Shown here one piece after another: positions 8,026 to 17,066 of a stretch of 64,000 bases of DNA; positions within the stretch are counted from its first letter, which is position 1; every line of letters begins with the position of its first letter. A program made the translations under genes and the position numbers. A model generated the notes under the pieces. That model was not told where the DNA came from and did no database searches. It saw only the letters and a program-made list of their open reading frames with translations. This DNA is from Bradyrhizobium sp. (GTDB taxonomy: Bacteria; Pseudomonadota; Alphaproteobacteria; Rhizobiales; Xanthobacteraceae): assembly GCF_016213215.1 (NCBI RefSeq), contig NZ_JACRAW010000077.1, positions 1-64,000 of the forward strand, written 5' to 3'.

Positions 8026-9405
8026 TCATGGCACTCGTCCATTGCCGTTGCCGCCGGACGTCTCGCGCAGTTCGGCCTGAATCCCCAGCTTCTTGAGCTT
8101 TTCCCAGAGATTCTTCCGGCTGATGCCCAGTGCCGACGCCGTCTGGCCCATGTGCCAGTTGTGGCCGTTCAGCGCGTTGACGATGTACCGGCGCTCGCAA
8201 GCCTGCAGATACTGGCTGAGATCTGTTTCCGGTGCCGCGCTTGGCGCGATGATGCCCTCCTGAAACAGCGCCTCTGCGGACAACACGTGCCCGGTGGTGA
8301 GAATGCTGGCACGTTCGATTGCGTGCTTCAGCTCGCGCACATTCCCCGGCCAGGGATAGTCGAGCAGCGCCGTCTCTGCGGCAGGGTGCAGCCTCTTGCG
8401 CACATCGCCGTGGGTGCTGGCGTAATCGTCGAGAAACAGCGCAGCCAGCCAGAGAATGTCGTCCCTGCGCTCGCGCAAGGGCGGGATCTTGAGCTGGATG
8501 ACGTTGATTCGATAAAACAGATCTTCCCGGAATCCTCCGGCCTCCACCATCTGCCTGAGATCGCGGTTGGTGGCGCAGACCAGGCGCAGATCGACGGGGA
8601 TCTGCCTCTCGCCGCCGACCCGGACGATCGCGCGCTCCTGGATGGCCCGCAGCAGCTTCACCTGCATGGCGAGCGGCATCTCGCCGATTTCGTCAAGGAA
8701 GAGGGTGCCGCCGTTGGCCTGTTCGAAAACGCCCTTCCGGGTGCGTACGGCACCGGTGAAGGCGCCCTTTTCATAGCCGAACAGCTCGGACTCCAGCAGC
8801 GTCTCGGTAATCGCACCGCAATTGACGGCGACAAAAGGTTGTTCCGCGCTGCCTGCTGTCGCGTTGCGGTGCAGCTCCAGGGCGACCTTCTCCTTGCCGA
8901 CCCCCGACTCCCCGGTGATGAGAATGGTGGTGGCGTGCCGCGCAAGCCGCGGCAGCATTGCGGCGATCCGGCGCATCGGGGGCGACACGCCGAGCGCGGC
9001 GCCGGGCTCCTCGCAGGACAGCGCCGATCGCGGCAGTGCGGCCTGTTGCCTGATCTTCTCGACGAGGGCCTCGAGATCGAACGGCTTTGTGATGAAATCG
9101 GCCGCGCCCTGTTTCAGCAGTCGCACGGCTGCATCGATGGTTCCGAATCCAGTAATGAAGATGAAGGGCGGCAGCTGGGTGCGCGTTGCCTGGAGCCGGG
9201 TGAACATCTCGTCGCCGGTGAGGTCCGGCAGACGGATATCGCTGATTACGGCGTCATATCGTTCCTTCTCGATGCTGGCGAGCGCGCTGCGCGCGCTCTT
9301 GTGCCAATCGCAGGCGAAGCCTTCCAGTTGAAAGCGATCGCACAGCGAGTCGCCCATGATCTCGTCGTCTTCCACCAGGCAGAGGCGCGATTGTGCGGCC
9401 GTCAT
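8026..9405 (-). CDS. NtrC-family sigma-54-dependent response regulator
   Basis: The 459-residue protein has three domains. The receiver (about 1-120) carries the phospho-acceptor Asp56 in VISDIRLPD. The sigma-54 AAA+ domain (about 140-375) carries Walker A GESGVGKE and the sigma-54-contacting GAFTGA loop. A C-terminal Fis-type HTH has QTASALGISRKNLWEKL. The ATG lies in an ATGA overlap with the kinase gene, so the pair is co-translated. A perfect sigma-54 promoter stands in front of the divergent molybdoenzyme operon, with GTTAC-N6-GTAAC palindromes upstream of it, so that operon is very probably its target. Confidence 0.93.
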   Translation of the reverse strand: MTAAQSRLCLVEDDEIMGDSLCDRFQLEGFACDWHKSARSALASIEKERYDAVISDIRLPDLTGDEMFTRLQATRTQLPPFIFITGFGTIDAAVRLLKQGAADFITKPFDLEALVEKIRQQAALPRSALSCEEPGAALGVSPPMRRIAAMLPRLARHATTILITGESGVGKEKVALELHRNATAGSAEQPFVAVNCGAITETLLESELFGYEKGAFTGAVRTRKGVFEQANGGTLFLDEIGEMPLAMQVKLLRAIQERAIVRVGGERQIPVDLRLVCATNRDLRQMVEAGGFREDLFYRINVIQLKIPPLRERRDDILWLAALFLDDYASTHGDVRKRLHPAAETALLDYPWPGNVRELKHAIERASILTTGHVLSAEALFQEGIIAPSAAPETDLSQYLQACERRYIVNALNGHNWHMGQTASALGISRKNLWEKLKKLGIQAELRETSGGNGNGRVP

Positions 9406-10850
9406 GGCGAAGCCTCCACGATCGGGAGCGTCACGACAAAGCAGGTCAAGCCCGGTTGGCTCTGCACCGCGATCTCTCCCTTCATCTGCTGCGTGATCTG
9501 GTAGATCACCCACAGCCCGAGGCCGGTGCCGCCCTCCCGTGAGGATGAAAACGGCTCGAACAGATAGTTCATCCGCTCCGGCGGAATGTGCTGGCCGCCG
9601 TTTTCCACGCGCATGATCATATTGGTGCTGTCCCGGTAGATATGACAGCGTACCCGCCCCTGGGTCTCGACCGCGGCAATGGCATTGAGGAGCAGATTGA
9701 TGAGGATTTGCCGCACGAGGGTCGAAGGCAGGGGGAGCGCGTCCATGATGTCGTTTTCCCAGACGAGCTCCGCCGACTTGCGGTGAGCATCCGACAGCAC
9801 AAGCGTGCAGGTATCCTCGATGTCCTGCACCGAAAGGGGATGGCTTTGCAGCCGTGCTTCAACGAGCAGGGCCGCAATGATGTCCTTGATCTGGACCAGG
9901 CCGCGCTCGATCAGCGACAAGGTTTTCATCGTCTGCGGGTCGTCATTGCCGTGCTTCTTGAACGTGCTTATGGCGTTCAGCATGCCACCGAGCGGGTTGT
10001 TGATCTCGTGAGCAATACCTGCCGCCAGGCGCCCCACGGCCGCCAACCGCTCCGAATGCAGCATCTGAGCTTCGAGCGCTTCCTTCTCCTTGAGCTGGCC
10101 GAGCATGCGCGCAAATGCCGTCCCCACCTGGCCGATTTCATCACGCGAGACATACAGCCTGCAGTCGGCGAGATCGGGCAGCGTAGGGCCGACGCGCCCC
10201 ATGGCCTCGGCGAGCCTGGTGAGCGGGATCGCCATGCGCCAGGCCCAGTACCAGGTCACTGGCAGAAGCAGCGCGAGCGCCAGCAGGGTCATCACCACGG
10301 CGCTGCTCGCCATGTCAAAGAAGCGCGGCACGAACATGGATCTCGAATAGCCCATCACCAGTGTCGCAAGCCTGACCTCGTCCGACATGATCGGCGTCAG
10401 GATATAGAAACGGTCGGTGCTGGGCAGCGTGATCACTGTGAATTCCGGGGCGACCATGGCGTCGATTGCCTGTCGCAGGGGGCCCGCGGCCGGATCGTCA
10501 GCAGCAAGGTCCGAGAGCATCGGATATTGCTTCGGCTGGGTCGAAACATACACCTTTTGCCGTGCATCGAGCACCATCATGACCTGCGGCTGGCTGCCTC
10601 GGCCTTCGCCCGTCGCCCGCGTCGGCGAATTGATGATCTCATAGGCGCGCCAGACATCGTCATGGAGGATGGCCGTTGCCAAGGGACGCGCCAGAACGCG
10701 ACCCATGCTGGAAGCATCGGCGAGCAGGTCGTTCTTCAGGTTCTCGTAGACGCGGTACATGACGGCTGCCGTCACCACGGCGGCGGTGAATGCAATCAAA
10801 ATGCTGGCGCGAAGCGGGATCTTGTAGCGGAAGCTGAGATTGCGAATCAC
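9402..10850 (-). CDS. membrane sensor histidine kinase
   Basis: The 482-residue kinase has a GTG start after GAGG. It has an N-terminal membrane helix (about 18-38), a periplasmic domain of about 140 residues, a second helix (about 185-205), a HAMP linker, a HisKA box with GIAHEINNPLGGM (phospho-accepting His) and an HATPase domain with GGTGLGLWVIY. It lies between a PhnD-like periplasmic protein and an NtrC-type regulator, so the binding protein probably presents the signal to the periplasmic domain. The signal is unknown but is likely the substrate of the divergent molybdoenzyme. Confidence 0.92.
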   Translation of the reverse strand: MIRNLSFRYKIPLRASILIAFTAAVVTAAVMYRVYENLKNDLLADASSMGRVLARPLATAILHDDVWRAYEIINSPTRATGEGRGSQPQVMMVLDARQKVYVSTQPKQYPMLSDLAADDPAAGPLRQAIDAMVAPEFTVITLPSTDRFYILTPIMSDEVRLATLVMGYSRSMFVPRFFDMASSAVVMTLLALALLLPVTWYWAWRMAIPLTRLAEAMGRVGPTLPDLADCRLYVSRDEIGQVGTAFARMLGQLKEKEALEAQMLHSERLAAVGRLAAGIAHEINNPLGGMLNAISTFKKHGNDDPQTMKTLSLIERGLVQIKDIIAALLVEARLQSHPLSVQDIEDTCTLVLSDAHRKSAELVWENDIMDALPLPSTLVRQILINLLLNAIAAVETQGRVRCHIYRDSTNMIMRVENGGQHIPPERMNYLFEPFSSSREGGTGLGLWVIYQITQQMKGEIAVQSQPGLTCFVVTLPIVEASP

Positions 10851-10853
10851 AGC

Positions 10854-11699
10854 TCAATCCTCCGCAGCGGCGCGCATGACGGCGATGCTGTCAAAGAGCT
10901 GCTCGTCGGCTGCCGTGAATCCATCCAACCGAAGCTGAGCGATCAGACGCGCTCCTTCCTCATCCGCCGGCATGGCGATCAGGGTGTCGCGCATCATCTT
11001 GAAGTCTTCCGGCGCAACCGTCTTGGCTGCCACAAACGGAGGGAAGCCGTGTTCACTCGATGCGCGAACGATACGTGTCTGCTGGGTCAGCGCGGGATGT
11101 ATCTGGGCGAGGACGTCCCAGATGTAGCCGTCGACGGCCCCGCCCTGAGCCAGACCATCGGCCACCGCCTGCACCACATTGCGGTGTGACCAGGTGAAGA
11201 ACGTCTTGGCGAAAAACCCGTTTGGCTTCTGATGCAGGCTGAGCAGCTCGTGGACCGGCACCAGATAGCCGGAGTTCGAGTCACGATCCGAAAACGCAAA
11301 CACCTTGCCTCGGAGATCGGCGATAGAGGCCGTCTGGTGGTCGGTCGCGGGAACGATGAGATAGGAGCGGTAAGTCGGCTTTCCCCGATAGACGGGCACG
11401 GCCAACAACGTCATCGCGTCCTTGTTGCGCACGTAGGGATAGCCGCACACCCAGGCAAATTCGAGTTTCCCGGTGCGCAACAGGTCTGTGATCTCGCGGT
11501 AGGTGGCGCGTTGGACGAACTCCACAGGGCGATGGAGCTTGCTGGTTAGATAATTGCGCCAGGAATTGACGAAGGCTGTCTGGTCGTCGAGGAAGACAGG
11601 GGTAAGGCCGATACGGATCGGCGTCTGGTCCGCACGTGAAACGGCAGCGCAGAAAAACGCGCAGCACAATATGAGCGCAAGCCTGATGCTGCTCCGCAA
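10854..11699 (-). CDS. PhnD-like periplasmic binding protein, sensory partner of the two-component system
   Basis: The 281-residue protein begins at TTG 11,699, preceded by GGAGAG. It has a signal peptide (about 1-23, ending AVSRA) and the fold typical of phosphate/phosphonate-type binding proteins (PRIGLTPV-like opening, LEFAWVCGYPY, DLRGKVFAFSDRDSNSGYL, VDGYIWDVL). No transporter genes follow. The kinase and regulator come next, so it is more likely a sensory receptor. Similar three-part sets (binding protein, kinase, NtrC-type regulator) are known for oxyanion respiration such as ArxXSR, and TtrS carries a related domain. Confidence 0.85.
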   Translation of the reverse strand: MRSSIRLALILCCAFFCAAVSRADQTPIRIGLTPVFLDDQTAFVNSWRNYLTSKLHRPVEFVQRATYREITDLLRTGKLEFAWVCGYPYVRNKDAMTLLAVPVYRGKPTYRSYLIVPATDHQTASIADLRGKVFAFSDRDSNSGYLVPVHELLSLHQKPNGFFAKTFFTWSHRNVVQAVADGLAQGGAVDGYIWDVLAQIHPALTQQTRIVRASSEHGFPPFVAAKTVAPEDFKMMRDTLIAMPADEEGARLIAQLRLDGFTAADEQLFDSIAVMRAAAED

Positions 11700-11760
11700 A
11701 CGTCTCTCTCCCCGAATTCCGTTCCCGGGGAGTATAACGCGACGGCCGCTCCTCCACTCT

Positions 11761-11774
11761 TTGATTTAGATCAA
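11761..11774. promoter_or_regulatory. FixK/FNR box upstream of the regulatory operon
   Basis: TTGATTTAGATCAA is a perfect TTGAT-N4-ATCAA site. Its centre is 68 bases upstream of the leftward start codon at 11,699. Activation at the usual -41.5 position would start RNA near 11,726. This suggests microaerobic or anaerobic induction of the sensor genes. Confidence 0.75.
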
Positions 11775-11792
11775 TATCCGGTGCGACCCGGT

Positions 11793-11851
11793 GTTACCGC
11801 GTCGCTACGGCCGGCGCTCGTGAGCCGAGATGTTTGTTACCGAACAGTAAC
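11793..11851. promoter_or_regulatory. paired palindromes, candidate upstream activating sequences
   Basis: GTTAC-CGAACA-GTAAC at 11,836-11,851 is a perfect palindrome, and GTTAC-CGCGTC-GCTAC at 11,793-11,808 is an imperfect one. Their centres are 43 bp apart, four helical turns, and lie 65 and 108 bp upstream of the -24 element. This fits enhancer sites for the NtrC-type regulator. Confidence 0.6.
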
Positions 11852-11907
11852 GGCCTCATCGCTCGTCTTCTCAGCTCCCTCATTGAATCGAAACAACATT
11901 AAGCCGA

Positions 11908-11922
11908 TGGCACGATCCTTGC
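11908..11922 (+). promoter_or_regulatory. sigma-54 promoter of the molybdoenzyme operon
   Basis: TGGCACGATCCTTGC matches the consensus TGGCAC-N5-TTGC exactly, with GG at -24 and GC at -12. Transcription would start near 11,934, leaving a leader of about 65 bases before the ATG at 11,999. Confidence 0.85.
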
Positions 11923-11998
11923 GATCGCGTTTCCAGCCACCCGTGCGTGGCGCTGAAAAAATTGTGCCGCCCTTAGCGGCTAGGGAGGGAACGTTGGC

Positions 11999-12700
11999 AT
12001 GACCGAGAAACTGACCTCTTCGAGCGAGACCAGAGGCGTGCAGGGCAAGAAGCGCTACGCCATGGTCATCGATTTGCGCCGCTGCATCGGCTGCGACGCC
12101 TGCATGGTCGCCTGCAAAGCCGAGTTTGACGTGCCCGTCGGCGTGTTCCGGACCTGGGTGCCGTACCGCGTAACAGGCACCTATCCGAACGTGAAGAAGC
12201 ACTTCCTGCCGCGTTTGTGCAATCACTGCGACGACCCGCCTTGCGTGCGCGCCTGCCCGGTGGGCGCGACCTACAAGGAGGAGGACGGCGGCTTCGTGTT
12301 GCAACGCTATGAGCGCTGCATCGGCTGCAAGGCATGCATGGCGTCATGCCCCTACAACGCCCGCTTCATGTTGCCAGACAACCGCACCTACACCGAGGTG
12401 ACAAACGTCGTCGACAAATGCACGTTCTGTTACCATCGCGTAACGGAGGGCCTTGCCCCGGCCTGTGTTCAGACCTGCATCGGACGCGCCCGCATCTTCG
12501 GCGACCTCAATGACCCCAACAGCGAAGTAGCGCAGTTGGTGGCGACCCAGCCCGTACAAGTGTTGCGCCCGGAGGAAGGCACGAAGCCGAACGTGTTCTA
12601 CATCGGCGCCGACCGCAATCTCACCGAGCATGGCCGCGCGGTCTACGACACCCCGGAGGTGCTCGAGGAAGACCGCAAGAACTTTACAGACGCCGGTTAA
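11999..12700 (+). CDS. 4Fe-4S electron-transfer subunit of a molybdoenzyme (PsrB/TtrB type)
   Basis: The 233-residue protein carries four ferredoxin-type Cys groups: CIGCDACMVACK, CNHCDDPPCVRACP, CIGCKACMASCPY and a C-terminal CTFCYHR...CVQTC. This is the layout of the B subunits of polysulfide, thiosulfate, tetrathionate and related reductases. It passes electrons between the membrane subunit and the catalytic subunit. The start follows GGGAGGGAACGTTGGC. No Tat signal is visible, as usual for B subunits carried out with the A subunit. It is the first gene of the sigma-54 operon, with gene order B-C-A as in ttrBCA and srdBCA. Confidence 0.9.
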   Translation: MTEKLTSSSETRGVQGKKRYAMVIDLRRCIGCDACMVACKAEFDVPVGVFRTWVPYRVTGTYPNVKKHFLPRLCNHCDDPPCVRACPVGATYKEEDGGFVLQRYERCIGCKACMASCPYNARFMLPDNRTYTEVTNVVDKCTFCYHRVTEGLAPACVQTCIGRARIFGDLNDPNSEVAQLVATQPVQVLRPEEGTKPNVFYIGADRNLTEHGRAVYDTPEVLEEDRKNFTDAG

Positions 12701-12713
12701 AGGGGAGGGCACC

Positions 12714-13565
12714 ATGGCCGATTTCAATATCTTCCACCACATGCCGTGGGAACCGACTTATGCGATCTACTTCTTCGTGATCGGTATCTCGGCGGCGCTG
12801 TTCTTCTTCTCCGCGTTGTCCTGGTTCAACGACGCGTTCCTGTCTCTCCGGCACCGGGCGTTCTATGCGTCCTTTGTTCTGCTGGTGATTGGCGGGCTGC
12901 TTCTCATTGGCGACCTGTCGCAGCCAATGCGGTTCATAAACATCCTCAATCCGTTCTATCTCAATTTCGCCTCGCCGTTGGCGTGGGGCGGGTTGAACCT
13001 CGTCTCGTTCGGGCTGGTCTCTGTCCTCTATTACCTCGCGATGTCGACGCAAAGTCCTCACGCGAAAGTGCTCGGCATAATCGGGTCGCTCCTGGCTCTC
13101 GGCTTGCCTGTTTACACCGGCTTCGACCTGACGGTTCACCAGAACCGCCCTGTCTGGAATACCCCGCTCATGCCGGTGCTGTTCGTGGCCATGTCGATTG
13201 TCTCGGGCGCGGCGGTGGCGACGTTCCTCGCGCTAGGTGAAGAGCGTCTTCAAGGCGTTCTGCGCGCAATCATATTGTGGTCTGCGGGTGCGGTAGCCGT
13301 CATGCTGGTCTCCCTCCTGGGAACGACGGCTTACGGCGGCGTCGGCCAGGAGCTCACCTTCATGCTCATGACGAGCGGTATGCTCGGCCTCATCTTCCTT
13401 GGCCTTGGCATCGCAGTTGGGTTGGCCGCGCCCATCGCGCTTCTCCTCGTACTAGGCCGGAATGCAACCGGCACGATGGCAGCTTCGGTTCTGCTGCTTA
13501 TCGGCGGAATGGCGCTGCGTTACTCGATCCTCATCGGCGGCCAGCTTGTTCAGACCTACTTCTAA
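12714..13565 (+). CDS. NrfD/PsrC-type membrane anchor subunit
   Basis: The 283-residue protein starts at ATG 12,714 behind GGGGAGGG. It is almost entirely hydrophobic with eight predicted membrane helices, matching the NrfD/PsrC family that exchanges electrons with quinone. It lies 13 bases after the iron-sulfur gene and 12 before the catalytic gene, and should form the membrane part of the complex. Length is close to the short NrfD members. Confidence 0.88.
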   Translation: MADFNIFHHMPWEPTYAIYFFVIGISAALFFFSALSWFNDAFLSLRHRAFYASFVLLVIGGLLLIGDLSQPMRFINILNPFYLNFASPLAWGGLNLVSFGLVSVLYYLAMSTQSPHAKVLGIIGSLLALGLPVYTGFDLTVHQNRPVWNTPLMPVLFVAMSIVSGAAVATFLALGEERLQGVLRAIILWSAGAVAVMLVSLLGTTAYGGVGQELTFMLMTSGMLGLIFLGLGIAVGLAAPIALLLVLGRNATGTMAASVLLLIGGMALRYSILIGGQLVQTYF

Positions 13566-13577
13566 GGAGAACGCATC

Positions 13578-16223
13578 ATGAAGACAATCGATCTATCGCG
13601 GCGCGGTTTCCTTAAAGTCGGCGCGGCGACCACCGCAGCCGCGGCAGCCGCCCCAACTGTCTTGGAAGCCATGGAGGTGGAGGTCGGCGGCAAGGACTTC
13701 GGTCCCGTGACCAAGGCCGAGCGCAAGGCGATCCCGATCACCTGCCACGTCTGCAACATCCAGGACGGCGCACTCGCGTTTGTCGAAAACGGGCGCGTCG
13801 TAAAACTTGAAGGCAATCCGGAACACGTCTCGACGCGCGGGCGCCTCTGCGCCAAGGGCAATGCCGGGATGTGGTATTCGTACGATCCCGACCGGATCCT
13901 GTATCCGCTCAAGCGCGCGGGCAAGCGCGGCGAGGGCAAGTGGAAACGCATTACTTGGGACGAAGCGCTTGCGGAGATTGCCAAAAAGCTCGATGCCGCG
14001 CTTCAGGAAGATCCCAACAGCATCATGCTGAAATACGGTCGAAACCGCTCCGGCGGCGCCATCGATCGCTTCATGCAGACGCTGGGCTCGGCAACAGTCG
14101 TCAATCACACGTCGGTGTGCGAGTCTTCCAAGAAGGTCGGCATGGAGCCGACCTGGGGGCCGGATATCGAGACGCCGGATTTTGCAAACACCAAGTACAT
14201 CCTCAATTTCGGCTCCAACATCATGGAGGCCGCGTACTTCCACAACCCGTATTCGCAGCGCCTCACCGAGGGCATGGCCGACAACAAGGCGAAGCTGGTG
14301 ACCTTCGATGTGCGCCTGTCAAACACGGCGGGCCGCTCGGATGAATGGATACCGGTATTCCCCGGCACCGATGGTGCGGTTGCCTTGGCAATCGGCCATG
14401 TCATCCTGCGTGAAGATCTCCAGGACAGTGACTTCATCGAGACCTGGACCAACGTGACGGTCGCTGAGCTGAAGAACCACTACAAGCAATACACGCCGGA
14501 ATGGGCCTCGAAACTCTCGGGCGTGCCGGTCGCCACGATCGAGCGCATTGCCAGGGAGTTTGCTCAGACCAAGCCGGCAACCACCTACACCTATCGGGGT
14601 CCCGCCAAACACCTTTACGGCTCATACAACGAGAAAGCCTGCATGATGCTGCCGATCATGACCGGCAACATCGAGGTGCGGGGCGGCTATTGCCTGCCGC
14701 GCGGGATGAGCTGGCCGCAGCCGCAGCCGGCGCCGCCGAAGCCGGCAAAGCCCTCTTATCTGGCACACCCGGACGAGTATCCGCTGGCGGCGCACAAGGT
14801 CAGCCACCTCGTTCCGTTCTGGATCGCCGAGGGCAAGCAGAAGATCAACGTCTACTTCACGTATCAGGACAATCCCGTCTACACCAACCCCGGATCCGAT
14901 GCGGTGTGGGGCAAGCTGTTCCGCGACGAGAAGCTGATCCCGTTCCTGGTATCGATGAGCCCGTTCATGGGCGAAGAGACGGCGCTCGCCGATATCATTC
15001 TCCCGGACTGCCCTTATCTCGAGCGCTGGGAGCCCGAATCCATGCCCAACTCGCTGTGGCCGTGGCTCGGCATTCGCCAGCCGGTGATCAAGCCGCTTGG
15101 CGAGTCGCGTGAAAACCGCATCATCTTGCGCGACATCATTCATGCCCTCGACAAGGACGGCAGCCGAGGGATGAAGAAGTACTGGGAGTTCAAGGATGGC
15201 GAAGAGTATATGCGCCATCACTTCGACAACGTTCCCGGGCTCAAGGAAGCAGGCGGACTCGAGTTCCTCAAGAAGCACGGCGTATATCCGATCTACGGCA
15301 AGCTCGACCCGAAGAGCGGGCAGGTCGTGGACAAGACCGGCCGCCCGATTCAACCGGAGTTCGGCCTGCACAAGAAGCAACTGAGTTCCGAGGACATGAC
15401 GGGCGCCGCGGTCGATGCCAAGGGCATCATCACCAAGAACGGCAAGGCGATCGGAGTTCAGCGCAACGGAAAGAACTATGTCGGGTTTCCAACCGGCAAT
15501 CGTCTGGTCAATGTGCGGGTCGACGAATGGGCCGACTTCGGCTTCAACCCGATGCCGACCTTCAAGCAGATCCCCTGGCACAAGGAGATGAAGGACGACG
15601 AGCTGATCCTCACGACCTACAAGATCAACGTCCACAAGCAGTCGCGCACCGCGGCCGTGAAGTGGCTGGCCGAGATCATGCATTCCAATCCGGTGTGGAT
15701 CAACTCGGCGACAGGTCGAAAACTCGGCGTGAAAACCGGCGATCTGGTCCGGGTCGAGAGCAAGGTCGGGTACCTCGTCACAAAGGCCTACGTGTTCGAG
15801 GGCATCCATCCGCGAGTGGTGGCGATCCCCACCGCCTTCGGTCACTGGGCCTATGGACGCCTGGCATCGGGCGCCCGCGCCAAGTTACGCAGCGAGAAAG
15901 CCGGCTCTTGGGGCGCAAATGACGATCCCGACCTGAAGAACGTCTGGTGGGATGACAAGGGCGTTCACCCCAACAACATCATTCCGGTGGTCGCCGACCC
16001 GATCGGCGGCTCGCAAGGCTGGTACGACACGGTGGTGCAGGTCAAGAAGGCCGGGCCCAGCGACAAATACGGTGACAGTGTCGGCTACTGGGACAAGCAC
16101 GTCGACGCGTTCAAGGAGACGATGCGCTACGCCTACACCGGCGACAAGCATCGCGAGATGCACCCCGAAATGTCGTCCTGGAAGGGCCCCGGCAGCGTCA
16201 AGAAGAAGGAGGGCGGGCACTAA
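13578..16223 (+). CDS. Tat-exported molybdopterin oxidoreductase, catalytic subunit (Psr/Phs/Ttr/Srd-like)
   Basis: The 881-residue DMSO reductase family protein starts with a Tat signal (SRRGFLKVGAATT). The N-terminal cluster motif is C56-x2-C59-x3-D63 with C91 after GRL, so the third usual Cys is Asp. The Mo ligand position is a Cys (Cys181 in NHTSVCESSKK), as in polysulfide, thiosulfate, tetrathionate and arsenate enzymes. The C-terminal molybdopterin-binding domain starts near NVHKQSRTAA. The substrate cannot be read from sequence: a sulfur, selenium or arsenic oxyanion is plausible given the B-C-A order and neighbours. It acts in the periplasm with the B and C subunits. Confidence 0.88.
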   Translation: MKTIDLSRRGFLKVGAATTAAAAAAPTVLEAMEVEVGGKDFGPVTKAERKAIPITCHVCNIQDGALAFVENGRVVKLEGNPEHVSTRGRLCAKGNAGMWYSYDPDRILYPLKRAGKRGEGKWKRITWDEALAEIAKKLDAALQEDPNSIMLKYGRNRSGGAIDRFMQTLGSATVVNHTSVCESSKKVGMEPTWGPDIETPDFANTKYILNFGSNIMEAAYFHNPYSQRLTEGMADNKAKLVTFDVRLSNTAGRSDEWIPVFPGTDGAVALAIGHVILREDLQDSDFIETWTNVTVAELKNHYKQYTPEWASKLSGVPVATIERIAREFAQTKPATTYTYRGPAKHLYGSYNEKACMMLPIMTGNIEVRGGYCLPRGMSWPQPQPAPPKPAKPSYLAHPDEYPLAAHKVSHLVPFWIAEGKQKINVYFTYQDNPVYTNPGSDAVWGKLFRDEKLIPFLVSMSPFMGEETALADIILPDCPYLERWEPESMPNSLWPWLGIRQPVIKPLGESRENRIILRDIIHALDKDGSRGMKKYWEFKDGEEYMRHHFDNVPGLKEAGGLEFLKKHGVYPIYGKLDPKSGQVVDKTGRPIQPEFGLHKKQLSSEDMTGAAVDAKGIITKNGKAIGVQRNGKNYVGFPTGNRLVNVRVDEWADFGFNPMPTFKQIPWHKEMKDDELILTTYKINVHKQSRTAAVKWLAEIMHSNPVWINSATGRKLGVKTGDLVRVESKVGYLVTKAYVFEGIHPRVVAIPTAFGHWAYGRLASGARAKLRSEKAGSWGANDDPDLKNVWWDDKGVHPNNIIPVVADPIGGSQGWYDTVVQVKKAGPSDKYGDSVGYWDKHVDAFKETMRYAYTGDKHREMHPEMSSWKGPGSVKKKEGGH

Positions 16224-16298
16224 ACCCGCCGAAGTTCTGCGCACTTGCCGGCCATGTCTCCCCGGGCATGGCCGGGTGTCCTTGGAAAGGATCTTGCC

Positions 16299-17066
16299 AT
16301 GAATGTTCATGCTGCGGAGCTGGCACAGACCGGGCAATCGCCCGACCAATTGCGCGCGCGCGCCGGGTACTATCGATTGCTGGCCGGGGCCTTCATAGAG
16401 GAGCCCGGCCGCGATTACCTCATCGCCTTGCGCTCCAAAGAAGTGCAAGCCGAGCTCCATGATCTGGGTGTCCGTTTCGATCCTGACGTCACGGATACTG
16501 ATGTCGATACGCTGGTTTCCGAGCTTGCCTGCGAATATGCGGCCCTGTTCACGTCTCCCGGCGGGTGTCCGCCAATCGAATCGGCACGACTGAGCGGCCG
16601 GTTGCAACAGACTGCGTTTGAACAAGTGCGCGCAGCCTACGCGCAGGCCGGCTTCAAGGTGCGGCAGGGACGTTTCACTCTGTTCGAGGATCAGCTCGGA
16701 GTTGAGCTGTCCTTCGTGGCTGCGCTGCTGGATCGCTTGGCGGCCGCTCGCAAGGCGGACGACCTGGACTCGGCAAAGCACCTCGAAAAGGAGATCAAGC
16801 GCTTCTGGGCGCTTCATCTCGGCCTCTGGGTGCGCGGCTATGCGCGCCTTCTTGAGCGCGTGACCGTCCATTCCTTCTATCGCGAGATCGCCGCTTTGCT
16901 CGGCACCTTTGCCGAGGCCGAACTGGAACTGATCGGCGTCCACGTGGATGACGTCGATGGTGGCAGGGAGGTGGTGCCTAAAGCCGATATCCCGCTCGAA
17001 TTCAATCCCGATGAGCCCGTTTGTGGCGGCTGCAGAGGCCCGGACTCAGATAGCGCGGTCGCATGA
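16299..17066 (+). CDS. TorD/DmsD-type molybdoenzyme chaperone
   Basis: The 255-residue protein begins at ATG 16,299 after GGAAAGG. It is helical with the TorD-family features YYRLLAGAFIEEP near the N terminus, CEYAALFTSPGG in the middle, and the FEDQLGVELSFVAALLDRLA helix followed by FWALHLGLWV. Such chaperones hold the Tat signal until cofactor insertion. The C-terminal tail has CGGC, which is unusual. The stop overlaps the next start by four bases. Confidence 0.85.
   Translation: MNVHAAELAQTGQSPDQLRARAGYYRLLAGAFIEEPGRDYLIALRSKEVQAELHDLGVRFDPDVTDTDVDTLVSELACEYAALFTSPGGCPPIESARLSGRLQQTAFEQVRAAYAQAGFKVRQGRFTLFEDQLGVELSFVAALLDRLAAARKADDLDSAKHLEKEIKRFWALHLGLWVRGYARLLERVTVHSFYREIAALLGTFAEAELELIGVHVDDVDGGREVVPKADIPLEFNPDEPVCGGCRGPDSDSAVA

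Noticed and set aside
6805..9504. Rightward open frame of about 900 codons
   Set aside because: It is antisense to the NtrC-type regulator and DUF2478 gene and begins in a repeat. Composition is that of a shadow frame.
12429..12444. GTTAC-CATCGC-GTAAC palindrome with the same spacing as the proposed enhancer sites
   Set aside because: It lies inside the iron-sulfur subunit gene, downstream of the promoter, and encodes conserved residues. Coincidence is likely, although a downstream site is not excluded.
13578..16223. Naming the enzyme as arsenite oxidase ArxA, tetrathionate reductase TtrA or selenate reductase SrdA
   Set aside because: Gene order resembles ttrBCA/srdBCA and the sensor set resembles ArxXSR, but the cluster ligand difference and lack of a decisive substrate motif do not allow one name.
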